Shown: positions 35,948 through 48,838 of the stretch, piece by piece | Numbering within the stretch: position 1 is the first letter of the stretch | How the letters are laid out: each line of letters starts with the position of its first letter | Assembly (NCBI GenBank): GCA_037043015.1 | Contig: CM073321.1 | Location: forward strand, 1,617,001-1,681,000 | DNA: 64,000 nt | From: Bryum argenteum | Taxonomy: Eukaryota; Streptophyta; Bryopsida; Bryales; Bryaceae | Direction of reading: 5' to 3' | Notes under the pieces: model-generated | The model's database searches: none | What the model was told of the DNA's origin: nothing | What the model saw: the letters and a program-made list of their open reading frames with translations, nothing else | Translations under genes and position numbers: made by a program

Positions 35948-36802
35948 ATGTCGTGCCACGTTTATGACTCAAAAATCTGCCGCATTCTTACTATTGCATG
36001 CTGTGATTTCCAATCTGAAGACGGAGAAGCTCAAATCGTCTTCTAAAAGAACCTAAACCACGGCACGGGCAAGAACGGAGTAGAAGCGTCGCAGTTTCAA
36101 GGGTTCATGGCCGATAGTGCGCAAGCCAACTAGAACGCTTTGCGAATCTGTAACGGCTCCGGAAACCCTAAACTGCCCATGGAAGGCTGCGAACGGACTT
36201 CCTACTTCCATTGGACGCAACCCCTAGAGAAACACACCAAACAATACATTGTGCACGAGCTGCAGGATCAACATTGACATCTTTGTAAGCAATACAAAGA
36301 TGCACGCACCATGGCTGAGGCGGAGACAAGATATTGGGCGATCCGAGCGTGGTGGGTGCCGGCGCAGGCCACCTCCGAAGTTGGATTAGATCACCTCGAA
36401 CACTGGCTTGCATTCTCGCACATCCGATACAGGCAATGGAATGGAACTGGTGAGTTCGCAGTCACTGTAGCTTTTATGTCTAGTAAATCCGTAAAACAAA
36501 TTTACTTTTTTACTAGTGCATATTCTGTTTTTTTAAACTTTTATATTAACAACTATAGAATTTTTTTTAAAAATGAAATAAAATAAAATAAATTTTTAGA
36601 TCAAACTTGCGGCATCGAAAGTTTAATCCGCTCTAGATATCGTGATCAACTTCTTTTGTTAATAAGTCAAATGTCTTTGCACCTTGCAGATGAGCAGACA
36701 AAGATGCCATCATGTAACCTTGCGGAGTCTATCCATAACAAATGGTTGCAAGCATCTGGCAACAAAGGTGGGGACTTGTACGTTGCAGCTGTTGATGAAT
36801 AA
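35948..36802 (+). pseudogene. MULE-like transposase fragment, copy B
   Basis: This starts in the middle of the family core (TMSCHVYDSKICRILTIACC, then FMADSAQAN and YFHWTQPLEKHTKQYIV, and AETRYWAIRAWW) and ends the first exon at a CTG|GTGAGT donor at 36449, the same place as in copy A. A second exon at 36690-36802 (MPSCNLAESIHNKWLQASGN) follows a TTGCAG acceptor and ends at TAA. Several stops interrupt the first exon and the whole N-terminal half is missing. Only about 60 bp separate it from the start of the divergent methyltransferase-type gene. Confidence 0.7.
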
Positions 36803-36832
36803 TTATATTTGATTTCCTCCAAGTAGTGGGTG

Positions 36833-39800
36833 TCGTACGTTACCAAACCAAGTAGGACCAAAACAACCCAAATCACCACTAATACCTAACAAAAGGATCC
36901 ACCTTCCGGGTAACGTTCCTCGGAGACTCTGTGAAGTGCGAAACAAGACTCAATCCGGTTAAGACTACCAGTTTTACGCTACGATGACCTACCACAATCC
37001 GGTTGGCAGAAACGGTGAATCACACAATCCGATCTGCTCTGCCTCAGACCAAAACCCCAGTGTCAAATCCCTTTCCCAAGGATGCCCCAACACTGTGATG
37101 AGCCAAGAGGACCCCGGGAGTGATGCCCCGAGCTTGGCAAGAGACAAGGTGAGGGGACCAAGGAGAGTCCCTAGCAAACAGCACGCAATAGCGTTGTACT
37201 CGGGACGAACTTGGTGGCGTGCCTTACATGGTTGGCAACCTTCTTCAAGCACGCACCCATGGGTCTAAAGAACGCGCGATTTGGAGTTGTGAGTCATGAG
37301 ATATGGCTCTCCGAAGTTGGAGCGCGTTCCGGAACACTCAAGGACTCGGGAGTGTTGCATTTCGGGACTCAATGTTTCGACCTTCATGAATGGCGGCATG
37401 TTGCATGTTGTTGGAAAGCCATGGACAAGAGGATCCCAAAATGCTAAGGCTTGTGAGAAGCAAAGCAATGCTTTAGGAGATATGGCTCTCCAAAGCATCG
37501 GGACTTCGGGCCTTGGGGACTGCTTCATCCGGAACTCCTGAATGTTCAGAGGAGCATAGCTCTCACATGAGAGCCCGGATTGGGGCAAGTCAGGAGTGTA
37601 TCGACATCTACTCAAAGATTAAATGTCAAAAATGGGCTTGCACGGCCCATTTGAGTAACAAAGCTACAAGTTAGCCAGAGAAGAAGTTACATCCCGTTTT
37701 GGAGGCTAAGGCAAAAACGGGTGGTCTTCCAAAACAAAAGTGTGTCATGGAAGGCCCTTCAACACAAGGGGGGGAGAGCCTACCAAAGACTCCCGAGGGT
37801 ACTATGAGGAGGGGTGGTCTCCCTGTTCACTTCCACATGGTGCTAAGGAGAGTCGGGGTGGCTCCAGGGGATGAGGCTTGGGATGGGGCCTCACTCCCGC
37901 ATCTTGGGGAAAATAGAGGGTGCTTTGGAGCATCTCTAAACATTGGGTTGGGAAGTGTCCCTCTCCAAGTTAGTCCTCGTGATAAGTAGTGCCGGTTCCC
38001 GCGAATGACTGGGAATGGCTCAAAAGGGTGAGGCATGGAAAAGAAACCTCACTCTCACACCTTGGGCATTGTGGGATGCTCTTGAGCATCCCGCAACATT
38101 GGGTTGGAAAGAGTCCTCCTCGAAACTAGTCCTCTGGAAAACTAGTGCCGGTTCCAAGAGTGTTTCCGGGAAAGTCCCGAATGGGGTGAGAAACAAGAGT
38201 GGAAGGGGACTAGTGGGAAGTTGGACAATGGATAAGGGCGGTTAGCTCCGGGGGGTGATTAGTATCACCCTTGGGAGCTTGGACATTTGTGGAAGGTCGC
38301 CCCGTGCCACCAAGTGGCATGCCCACGTGTTGGTGGGAGTTCCGGGTTGGCATGCCCATGTGTTGGTGGGAGTTGCGGGTAATGAATATCGGATAATGAG
38401 TTATGGAATCAAGGTTGGTTGGACACCGTGACAAGAATGGTGCTAACATTGTGTGTGTAGGGCACATGCAAGTGTTAGCAAAGTCGTGGCCGGTTGCTAC
38501 CAACTAAGTAAGCCGGGATTCCGTTACCAAGTAAGGCTTACTAAGAAAAAAAGAGTAGGCAGTAGTTAGAGTTGCGAGACTTGGTATGCGAGCAGGCTAC
38601 GTAACGGGATCCAATCAAGAGTAGGATGGCACGAGGGGCCGGATTCTCGCGATGTAGCTCAAATACACGTAGTCAAGCCTTTAAGGTCGGGGATGCCCCT
38701 CATAAGGAGTCTTTTGAAGGTCCGTCAAATGTGCGGATGGAAATAAAAGATGAGCAAAGGGAACCAATAGAAGTTGCTAGTGGAGAGGAGGACACTCACC
38801 ATGAGGAGAAAGAAGCTCCTTCAAGTCTCGTTCCCGGGAAACACGGCGACAAGCGGAAGACACAAGAAGTAATGTTCCATGAGCTTGTCAAAACTCTTCA
38901 TGTCATGCAACAAGAGATCAAGAAGCTCAAGGTGTAAGCATCAAGCCTTTCTTCCCGCAAGTTGTGCAAGACCAACTTGCCCTCTCCCTTCACGGGATTG
39001 GGCAAGGCAAACAAGGTCAAAGATTTCATTGTGGAACTTGAGCTCTACTTTGACGCTCAAAGAACTTGTAAAGAAGACAAGATCACCATTTTCGTGACCT
39101 TCTTGAAAGACCATGCTCTTTTGCAGTGGACTCGTTTCCGGGATGAGAACGCGGGAGTGGTACTTGGACTAGTTTCAAAAGGATCCTAAGTGATCGCTTA
39201 ACTCCGGAGTACCAAGAGATTCGCAATGACATGGCCCTTGTGCAATTAAAGCAAACGGACACCCTTCATGCCTATGTGAAGGATTTCAATGCACATTTCT
39301 ATGTGCTCCCAAAGTTGGATGAATTGGCCAAATAGGTCACTTTCTTCAATGGACTCTAAGGTTGGGTGGAGCGGACATTATTCAAGATGCCAAGATTGCC
39401 GGAGACTTGTGCGAAGTTACTCAAGTTGGTAAAAAGGATTGGTAATGATGAAGGTCACCAAAAGGCTTCTTAAGAGGGGGCCTCAATCGGAGAGCAAGGC
39501 AAATTACTATCCAAGAGTCAACATAAGAAAAATGGTTGGCAAAAGCTTAAGGGCGGTGAGAGTGGGCCTTATAAGGATGAAAAGGACAAGTTTGCCAAGA
39601 ACAAGACTAAAAGGGAGGATAAGTCTAAAAAATGAGACAAGTCACATTACTTGTTAGAATTGTGGTGAAAAGGGCCACATGGCAATGCATTGCTCCAAAC
39701 CAAAGGGGCAACCCACTTCTTCATGAGTCCCGAAGCATCAAAGGTGATGGGCATGCATTTGAGTAAGAAATTTCATCCAAGTGAGGTTTGCTAAAGGCAT

Positions 39801-40560
39801 GGATGGGATTGATCTCATCATGGACAACACTTTCTTTTATATCTATGGGGTGGATGTAAAGAGACAACCCTGGATAGTGGTTGCCAACACCAAAGGCAAA
39901 GAGAGTGAGTTGGAGTTCACCTAGGCTCCCAACATGTTGGGGAGTAGGATCAACTTAGTAAACTTAGAGGAGTTAGAGGAATCTTGGTTATTGATAATCC
40001 CAAGGACCGATTTGGAGAGTTGAAGGGAATAAGTCCACCTCTAACTCTAGATCTTCCAAGTGTAATCGGGAGGTCATGTAAAGCATTGGTGATGCCTCTG
40101 GGTTGTCCAACGCCTAATCAACGTTCAAAACCTCATGAATAAGGTGTTCCATCAAGAGATGGATGTGTTTGTCATTGTTTACATTGATGACATATTGGTG
40201 ATTTCTAAAATGGCGGAAGTCCATCCATAGCACCTTGCAATTGTGCTTGAAAAACTTAAGGACAATAAGTTACATGCAAATGGTGTAATGTTTGAAGACA
40301 TGGCAACATTACCATGGTTTCCACAAGACCAAGGTATTCACCAATAATGTTTCATTTAAGTACTTTGAATCATTAGCCAAAATTACACCCAAGCAATTGA
40401 GGTGGTATGTTACCTTAGTGCTCATAAATGTGGAGTTGATTCACAAGCCGGGCCCAATGAATGGGCGCCGGATGCACTAGGTTGGAAGGTGAACATAAGC
40501 CAAATACCACGCAAGTCTTGAGAGTAATGTATGCGGGAGAAGTGTGAACCGCCGAAACGG
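36833..40560 (+). mobile_element. Ty3/Gypsy fossil, heavily deleted
   Basis: A likely primer site TGGTATGCGAGC at about 38583-38594 resembles the usual TGGTATCAGAGC, so 36833-38580 is probably a long 5' LTR region. gag-like sequence follows at about 38626-39640 (coiled-coil and a DRD-type capsid segment), a CCHC knuckle near 39655 (NCGEKGHMAMHC), a reverse-transcriptase YIDDIL box near 40184 and an RNase H segment near 40330-40480 (TPKQLRW). The coding part is compressed to less than 2 kb, so large pieces are gone and many breaks remain. No 3' LTR was recognised. Old. Confidence 0.65.
37866..38155. repeat. Tandem duplication inside Gypsy LTR region, about 163 bp period
   Basis: 37866-37995 and 38028-38155 are diverged copies of one unit (GGATGAGGCTTGGGATGGGG ... 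GTGCCGGTTCC). Just downstream, 38309-38372 holds two 33-bp copies of GGCATGCCCAYGTGTTGGTG plus GGAGTT. Confidence 0.75.
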
Positions 40561-41204
40561 TTCACGCTTGTACGAAATATTATCTACAAGTGTTAGGCTA
40601 ATATTTTTACGTTCAAAATTCCCAATTGGGACATTTAGGCTAATTCCTTCGGTTTCCGGAATTTATATGATAATTGGAGGGGTCCTTGCCTACATGGCCC
40701 GGTAGTTGTTTATCTATTCTAAATTAGCAATATTAAATTGTGTCAAAGAAGTATGACATGTTTTTGGTTATGTTTTATGAATTTATCATTATTCATAATT
40801 ACCTAGATTCATCCTAACGAATATTCATAACCAAAGTAATTAGTTAAACTCTGCGGATGAAATGCTAGATGATCAAAGTTTCATCCGCTTGAACCGAATG
40901 AAGCCCTACCCCATCCAAGTGTCCAACTAGGGAGAGGAAGTGGAGTTAGGGTTCTAAGTTTTTTGGGGGAAGAAGTGTGTGTGTGGAAGGAGTGTGTGTG
41001 CAGGGGAAGATCTAGAATTTTTTGTGGTGGTATTTGTTGGGAGAGATTTTTGTGTGTTGTTTTTTGGTGGAAGGGAGCATGTGTGAGTAGAAGTTGGTTT
41101 TTTTGGGTGTGTATGAAATCTAGGTTTTCTTGGTCGTGCCTTGAGAGAGAGTCATCCCGTGTGATTGTATTTCCTGTGACGAGATCGAGATCGTAACGTG
41201 GGAA

Positions 41205-41888
41205 GTGCGGATCCGAGGGGCCGACACCTATAGTGGCTGTGACGACGGCTCGCAAAGCCAGAACTCGCTCGAGGCAGCAGCGAGAGAGCCCTCAAGGAAA
41301 GAGCAAAGCGAGTCACCACATGATCCAGCGAATCCAGCCGGGGGAAGCGGGGAGAGTATCGTCGAGACTGCCGAGGCGATCACGAGAACCAGACCAAACT
41401 TCGGCGAAAGAACGATCACGGACGGCGAACCAGGGTCGGCAACCCTAGCAAGGCATCGATCGGCACCGACACGGACATGCCAGCAGTCGGCGGCAGCGCC
41501 GGAGACCATCACCGGGACGACAAGAGCGAGCGCCAGAAAAGCTTCGAGAACGGCGATCAATGCCGGCACGGCCGGATCGGATCACTACGAGGAGCGCGGC
41601 AAGGTGGTCGGCACCGCCGTGCGGAGCATGAGGACGGCGAACAAGGCGACCAGGACTAGCACCGAAGGCGGTAGCTGTCCGGCCAGGAGCACGAGGACGG
41701 CAAACAAGGCGACCAGGACCACCACCGAAGGCGGTAGCTGTCCGGCCAAGAGCACGAGGACGGCGATCAAGGCGACCAGGACCAGCACGGAAGGCGGTAG
41801 TTGTTTGGCCAAGAGCACGAAGACGGCAACAACCGCGAAGCTGAGGAGCTTCAGCACGCGCGCGGCCTTCGATTTCCAGCGACAGTGA
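41205..41888. repeat. GC-rich segment with 66-bp minisatellite in Gypsy LTR
   Basis: A GC-rich island in otherwise AT-rich LTR sequence. About 41627-41826 holds three copies of a 66-bp unit, visible as RTANKATRTSTEGGSCPARS-type 22-residue repeats in one frame. The unit length is a multiple of three, so long open frames appear on both strands; I do not regard them as genes. Confidence 0.7.
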
Positions 41889-42491
41889 ACTGGGTGGGAA
41901 GTGCAAGCTAGCGGTCGGAGTTGCGAGCCATTGTTTGTAGCAACAGCATCGGATGCCCTGTCCCCTCCGTGTGATAATACGGAGGGTGCACAGGGGATAT
42001 TAGAGAGGGAGTTCCTCCCTCCCCCTTCTATTTACTTTAAGTTTGTTCATGTTGTTTCTTAGATAGTGTGTTAAGAGTTGGTGAACTTTATCTTAAGAAA
42101 TGACAACTTCTTTGCCCCAAAAATTGGTTGATTTAATTTGATTGGTGTTGCTTTATGCTTGGTGCTTATGGTTGTTGTGTTGGGATGATTGTACCTTGCT
42201 GAATTGCTCTTTTGAGTAGTTACTGTGCACCACGTGAAAGGGTAGTGCGGAAGCGCTGCCCAATTTTTAGGCTGAACTTATAAATTTAGGTTAAAAAGTC
42301 GGAAATTTGCGATTAAGCGCGGAAGCGCTGCCCAATTCATTCCGAATTTCATGGTTCATCTTGGAGTGATTAAAGTGATTGTCTAGAGGACTTGTTAGGG
42401 TGTCCATTGCTTGGAAGAATTGTATTGTTTGCAACCTTCCTCAGGGCCCAACTTGTGAGCTAGAAACCGATAACCGGGATTTAGCCTCACA

Positions 42492-45106
42492 TAATTGGTG
42501 CGTTTGCCGGGAGGGTTGGATGCTTTTGTTCTAAATTTTGTTTTTTTTGGTCTCCTCTTTAGGTATTCGATTTGAAGAAAAAAGACCAGCTTACTATAAA
42601 TAATAAGCTGTGATTTCTTGCACAAATCCAAGTTTGATTGTTTTGGTTTTTGCTTAGCGGTTGTGTGGTTTGGGTCTTCGTTTCTTCATTGGTTGGTTGC
42701 TTGGACTTAATGGTGTTTAATTTGATTGAGTAATTAATTTGAAGAATTTTGCTTTGAAGTTGTGATTAATCCCTGGACTTGGTCCCTTTGAGTGAATGCA
42801 AATTGGATCAATTTGAATCTAAACATATTGAATTCATTTCAATTAAATGGAAGCAAACTAGATTGAAGTGAATTGAATCACATTGAAGTAAATGGAATTG
42901 CATTGAAGTGGTTTTGGGGTAGGTAGGCGCTTGTGTTTCTAACCTTCTTGTTAAACCTTGTGTAGTGTGAAGGAAGAGGACTTGGAGCTTGAGGAGTCAA
43001 ACAAGGAGAACTTGCTTGATGAATGTTTAATTTCTGTTTGAATTTTGCTTTGATTTGATTTGATTTTGCTTCATTGCCTTGTGCTCACTTGGAGAATTGA
43101 AGTTCATTGCTTTGTGAATTAATTGAGTTGGTGCATTGTATAGGTGTACTCTTGGAGAGGGGAGGAGCAGATTACTATATATAGTAATCTCTAGCCTTGG
43201 ATACTTGAAGGAGAAAACAACGGTTTTCGTTAAAACCGAGTTTCATTTGCCTTGTTTATTGCATGTATGTGTGTGAATTATATGCAAGTTGACCGTGGTT
43301 TGTTTGTGTAGCCAAGACTGGACAAGGTTTTTGTAACTCTATGTTGTTGAATTTTATTGGGGGTGGATAACTTAGTGAGTCGGCTGATCCGGACACGAAG
43401 TGGGGGTGTTGGCCATTTAGCTTAACCCACTTGTGTTGTAATTGTGGGTGTTTTTGAATTTTTTGTACCAAGCAAGCTTTTTGGGTTGGCTTGTGTTACC
43501 GCTCAAATATTGAGCGTCAAGGGGGGTCTCCCCCTTGCCTATTGTAGTCTTGGAAGATTGAAGGCGGATTACTATTTATAGCAATCTGCCCTCTCTCACA
43601 AGGCGAGCGGTGAGTATTTTTAACACTTCGTGCCCAACCCTAGTAGGAGGGGACACCGACGTAGCTCCCTCCAGGCGAAAGTGAATTGTTCTCACCATTT
43701 GGGTGAGGATTCACTTGTGTTTAGGTTGACAATCTTCCAACCGAAAGTAGAAGTTCACCATTGTTGGGTGACTCCTATTTGTGTGTAGTAGCTATTTCTT
43801 TTCTATAGGCTTTTGGTATATGGTGAAGTCGGGTTAATCACCGGCGTGGCCATTTTTATTGTTTGAAATCGAGACCGTTGGCAGTGATGGCCCAACGGTC
43901 TTGAGAGGTTGTGTTTGCAGGTTGAACACACAGGTTGCCTATAATCCCGTCCATCGAGACTTTTGTGGTCCTCCCTTTATTTTCCACTTAATCATTTGTT
44001 TAATTCATTTGTAACCCTCTTGTGGGTCCGGAAGCCGAATCGGAAAATTGGGAAGTGGATTGGGTCAAGCCCCCCATTCGAGAACCGACACGGGGTTCTT
44101 GAGTGGTTACCACTCCCAAGACGTGCACCATCACGGTAAGGGGCGGAGGGCCATCTGTGTTCACTTGGGTTAAAAACTTGTGTTAAAAATTAATTCACCA
44201 AGCCTAATTGAGGGTTTTCCTATGCTGTCCGATTTTTCATTGGTCATTTTAGGGTTCTTAGAGGATCCGGTTGCTTGATTTAGGTTGAAATCTAGCTCAC
44301 TAACTTCTTGGTGTTTTTAGGCTACGTAATTCATACCGGTTAATCAAAGGGCAAAGGAATTTAGGGGCTTGGTAAATGTCTAACCGGTAAAAGAACTTGC
44401 GACCTTGTAGGGTAAAAACCACATTGATCCGGGACCAATACTTCTCGCCCATGGGGGAAGTATGAGTGAGGGGATATGATAGTGCTGAGGTGTACTCGAT
44501 ATTGGGAGCACAACCCGGTATCTTGATCATTATATCCCTCCGTGCTTATCAACCACTAAGGCACCGTAGGATAAAGGCTCCGGCCCTCCCCCGCTAAATG
44601 CAGTACGTGCACGGTGATTAGGGAGAATTCGGTAAAAGGCCGGGTAGGGGTGCAAGGCTACCGTTTTCCCCCCCTTAGTGTTTGGGTACTCTTGGAGGAG
44701 GGTTTCTACAGGCCCCGCTGATGATTGAGGTTTTTACCATGCAAATTACTAATTTAACTTCACCGTGTGATTATATTTGCTCAAGCGGGATGGGAGTTCA
44801 CATTTAGAGGTTGTCTTCGCGGTCCATTAGTGGGTCCTATCGATTAGCTGAGTCCAAAAAGGCTGTGTTTTCCACCTACTAGTTAGTAATGTGGTTCGTG
44901 TCCCCAAACTTCCAAACTACCTTGGTTAAATTCCCATTGATTGGATGACATTAGTAGTAAATTCTCCTACAGTTAAAATTCAGTGACGACCAAAGGAGTA
45001 ATCACCAATGGTAACACTCTGATCGGAGAGATCGTACCGTAATTCACCACCGCATAGGGTTGCCCAAGGTAGATCTAGTCAATTAGAAGAAGTCCAACCC
45101 AAGGAT
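42492..45106 (+). other. 5' leader of Tat-like Gypsy with three palindromic hairpins
   Basis: Non-coding leader between the primer site and gag. Three related hairpins occur: AGCTTACTATAAATAATAAG near 42588, GATTACTATATATAGTAATC near 43168 and GGATTACTATTTATAGCAAT near 43567. Apart from these I see only T/G-rich unstructured sequence. Confidence 0.5.
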
Positions 45107-45709
45107 TTGGAGGGTGGGACTTTAGAGTTAGAAAACTCCTCGGTTCCGGTGGTCCCAGTTTTTCCTCTTCTCATGGCGCAACCGTTCAACCGAGGCGTCC
45201 CGGTACCCCCGGTTGTCCCGGTTGCTCGTATACCCGTGGCACAACCGCTTGACCCGGCGGATGCAATGATGGCCCCAAGAGGGCTTCCAATAGTGATGCC
45301 CGTGTGTTTAGCGCCACGGGGTATGCCTATGCACCTTCCGAAGTTTTCCGGGATGGCTCACGAGGACCCCTCCAATCATATTGTGAGGTATATTGAAACC
45401 GTCGTGACCAATGTCATTCCCGAAGAAGACTATTGGTTGGTGTGGTTTTACATTAGAGGGGGCGGCATATGAGTGGTATGGCTCACACGCCCCCGGAACG
45501 TTTGTGGATTGGCCGACCATACAAACGGCCTTTTTGAGGCAATTTAGGCCCAAAACCGGGCAACAAAATGCCTTGGTAGCTCTCACGGAGATAGGGCAAG
45601 GGCCCACCGAGGTGATCACGGAGTATATACGCCGGTTTAATACGGTGGTAACCAAGTTCGTGGACAACGACTTGACCGATGACACCATTTGGTATTACTT
45701 CATCCAAGG
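45107..45709 (+). other. gag part of Tat-like Gypsy, left of hAT-like insertion
   Basis: Begins MEGGTLELENSSVPVVPVFP and carries the capsid-type segment (MHLPKFSGMAHEDPSNHIVR, AYEWYGSHAPGTFVDWPTIQ, LRQFRPKTGQQNALVALTEI). It ends at the target duplication of the hAT-like element. Confidence 0.75.
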
Positions 45710-47249
45710 TAAGGTTGTCATATCGGACGTGTTGAGGCAATTGGGCGGACAAAACGGACGTACGAGTTGTCCTGGACGGAAGGGCGTGCCCGCCCACCTT
45801 GATAGTAGGAGGCGTGTAATTTTTCATGGGTAAAAAACTTTGCATTAAAAAGCCACGTAGGATGTGACGTGTAAGTCCATCGTGGTGTCAGGGTGGGTGA
45901 AATTGTGCCATGGCGGGTGAACTTTTGTTAGGGCGGATGAACTTTTTAGGGGACCGGTGAACTTTAGAGGGGGCAGGTGAACTTTTGAGGGGGCGGGTTA
46001 CATTGGTGGCGGGGCGGGTGAGGGGGGGAGGGGGGTGGGTGATTGAGGTGCGGGGCGGGTGAGGGGACGAAGGGGGCGGGGGAGGGGGGGGCAGGGCGGG
46101 GGAGGTGGGAGTAGGGCGGTGTTAACCGGGGATTTACCCAGCTAGTAAAAGAGTAAATCTGCTAGTAGCCTATTAAGACCACTAGACTTCATAGTCTTGG
46201 GATGAAATCCTGTCCTGGGATGAAATCCTGTTCTGGGATGGAATCCTGTCCTGGAATGAAATCCTGTGGATGGATGAAGGCGGCTAGGGTTGGAAATTAG
46301 GGTTTGGCGGCCAATGTTTGGAGGGGGTTTGGGAGCTCTCTCTCTCTCTCTTTGCTGCTGGAGCTAAGAGCGTGTGTGGTGTGTCTGTAGAGTGTTGGAT
46401 AGTGGCAGGAACTACTGCTTAGGTCAGTTCATGGTACCTGGAAGGACCAGGTAGCATTGCCAAGGCAGGAAATGTCTGTACCACCATCATTTTTTCAATG
46501 ACATTATGAATGGATTTGTATATGAATGTGTTAAACTTAAGTGTGGAGATTTTCGTGTTAGTGTTTGTGTTGGGAGCAGTATTAGGAGCAGTATTGGGAA
46601 GCAATGTTGGGAGCAGTATTAGGAAGCAGTGTTGGGAGCAGTAAGGTATGACAGTATATAGAATTTTTAGGGTTTCAGAGAGTTACAACATCATAGGTAA
46701 GGTATCTGGAGGGGTATGAAGAATACCACTTTCACATTGGCGACCATGCATAAGTTCGAACCATGTGGCTTTTGCTGCACACGTCAAGGCAGTACCAAGG
46801 TGGTAGTGTTGGGGCGGTGATAGGTACAATGACCATCTAGGGAGGGGCGCAAACAATTGTTCAACCTAGAGATTACCCAGCAGATATTGGACAGTGGAGG
46901 ACCAGGGAGCCGTCACCAGGAGTTGAGCTACTATTCCAGGAGCTGAGGGCAGCTCACCCTACAGAGGGGAATGGTTGCCCATATTCAAGATAGTAGAAAT
47001 CTAAGTGGGAGCAGTAACTACTGACGGATCCAATCAAGGACCAGACTGGGGTGGCAGAGGGATGTACTGGCCAGGAACCAGGAGTACGAAGGACTAGCAC
47101 GCAGGAGACCAGACGAGGCTGAGACAGAGATCCTCAACACCTACTCAAGAAATCACCTGGAGGAGCAGACTCGACTTACTGGAGAAGCAAGGTAAACCGG
47201 AGAACATCACCAGATAGTACTAGGAGGGAGAAGCAGCAGCTGCACTATA

Positions 47250-48763
47250 ATGGATCGAGACTACAAAGAAGGCATCAAGGAAGACATAGCCAGGAGACAA
47301 GCAGAAGAAAGGCTGGCCAGATTCGAGCTCAGGGAGCAGAGGGCAGCAGTCAATACAAGGAAGAACATGGGAGGGCAGATCAGCTCAGATGAGAGCGTTG
47401 CCAAAGGCAGCAACAGGGACTTAATCGATATAGATGTGGTGAGAGAGAACTCCAGCCAGGAGACAGTAATGGGAGTAAGCACAAAGACAAGAGGTGCAAG
47501 AGCAGAACCTGGACCTAGTTTCAAGGACTGGCAGGAGGAGCAGGAAATTAGGAAGTATGAAGGCCCGGTACCATCACCAAGGACCAGTAGAAGAGAATTT
47601 TCCGGACCAGGAGATAGAGATGCACAACAATACTGACATCCTACATTAGGGCGGGTCAATTCTTTTGACTAACACCAAGAGGAGGACAGGAGAGGTGGTA
47701 GCAGACCAAACACACCAAGACCCGGAGGTCAGAATTCTGGTGAATTGGTGGAGATTATCGAAACTCTGAAGAAGAAGTTGGACGAGGTCAGGGCTGAGGA
47801 GAGGGTAACAAGAGCAGCATCCTTACCTCCAGAATTGCCCAAGACCAGCAGGAACGAGCAACCAACTCCAAGGAAGCAGACAGTACTCTTTTCACAAGAC
47901 AAACTACAAGAAGTAGTATACGATGAAGAGGAGGAAGACAGATGGTGTTTTGAAGAATTCAAGGCCAGACAGCACGACGTAAGAGAAAAGAAAAACCAGC
48001 AAGCTAGAAAGGACCACTATACCCGACAAATGGAGGAGTTGGAGCAAGCAACCCAATTCAAGTACTAGCAGGAGGCTCAACGAAGAGAAGAACAGAAGAA
48101 GGATGCCGAAAGAAGCGAAGCCCTACAGCAGGAGATTCTTCGCCAGGAAGCCCTGCGGTTGGGCAGGAGGCCCAAAGACTAGAAGAGCAGAAGAAGGAGG
48201 CTCAAAGGCAGGAAGAGCAACGTGAAGCTGCCATACTCCAGTGGCAGGAAGTGTTGAGAAAAGAAGAACAAGCACGGGAGGCTCAGCATAAGACTACCCA
48301 ATGGTTATGGCCAGAACCACCTGAGATGCAGGAGGGGCGAATTATCCAAGGGGCTGGACGAGAAGTATTGGGGATTCTGATTTCTCCACCAGCTGCCGCA
48401 AGCGGACCAGAGGGAACACATACTGGCCCGTTGACAGGAAGCGCAATCCCACCAACCTATGTAGATCACCTAACTGGTGATGAATATCTACTAGAGGCAC
48501 CCAAGCCAGCATACTGGCCCGGTGGAGGAGTTAGAGCTGAGACAGGAGCTTCTTCAGCAAGCACTGGATTTCGTGGGTCGGGAGGACCACCTGTAACCAC
48601 TAGGGCGCCCGAAGTACGCCCTATGCCAACACTAGGGAAGGAAATACCTCCCATACCAAGAGGAAGCGGTTATCCTATAGTGGGCATGCCTTTCACAGGC
48701 GGAGGAAGGGGGGATAGGGCGGAGGAGGGGGGGAGAGGGAGGGATAAGGGGGAGTATGGGTAA
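47250..48763 (+). pseudogene. Glu/Lys/Gln-rich coiled-coil coding remnant inside hAT-like element
   Basis: Frames at 47250-47636, 47745-48068 and 48251-48763 read as acidic, Arg/Glu/Gln-rich helical protein (IKEDIARRQAEERLARFELR; EIIETLKKKLDEVRAEERVT) ending in Gly/Pro-rich sequence. The region 47250-48300 looks like one decayed coiled-coil gene. It could be cargo captured by the transposon or an old gag-like remnant; no domain identifies it. The region 46140-47249 before it holds a short repeat (GGGAGCAGTATTAGGAGCAG type, 46570-46645) and nothing else recognised. Confidence 0.35.
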
Positions 48764-48838
48764 AGGGGGGAAGGGGGGGTATAAGAGTAGGGGGGAGGGG
48801 GTAGAGTGAGAGATTAGGAGGGAGGGATGAGTAGGAAG

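Noticed and set aside
41585-41857. Hydrophobic minus-strand frame of 90 residues with three leucine/valine-rich repeats
   Set aside because: It is the complement of the 66-bp minisatellite. The apparent membrane segments are an artefact of the repeat unit.
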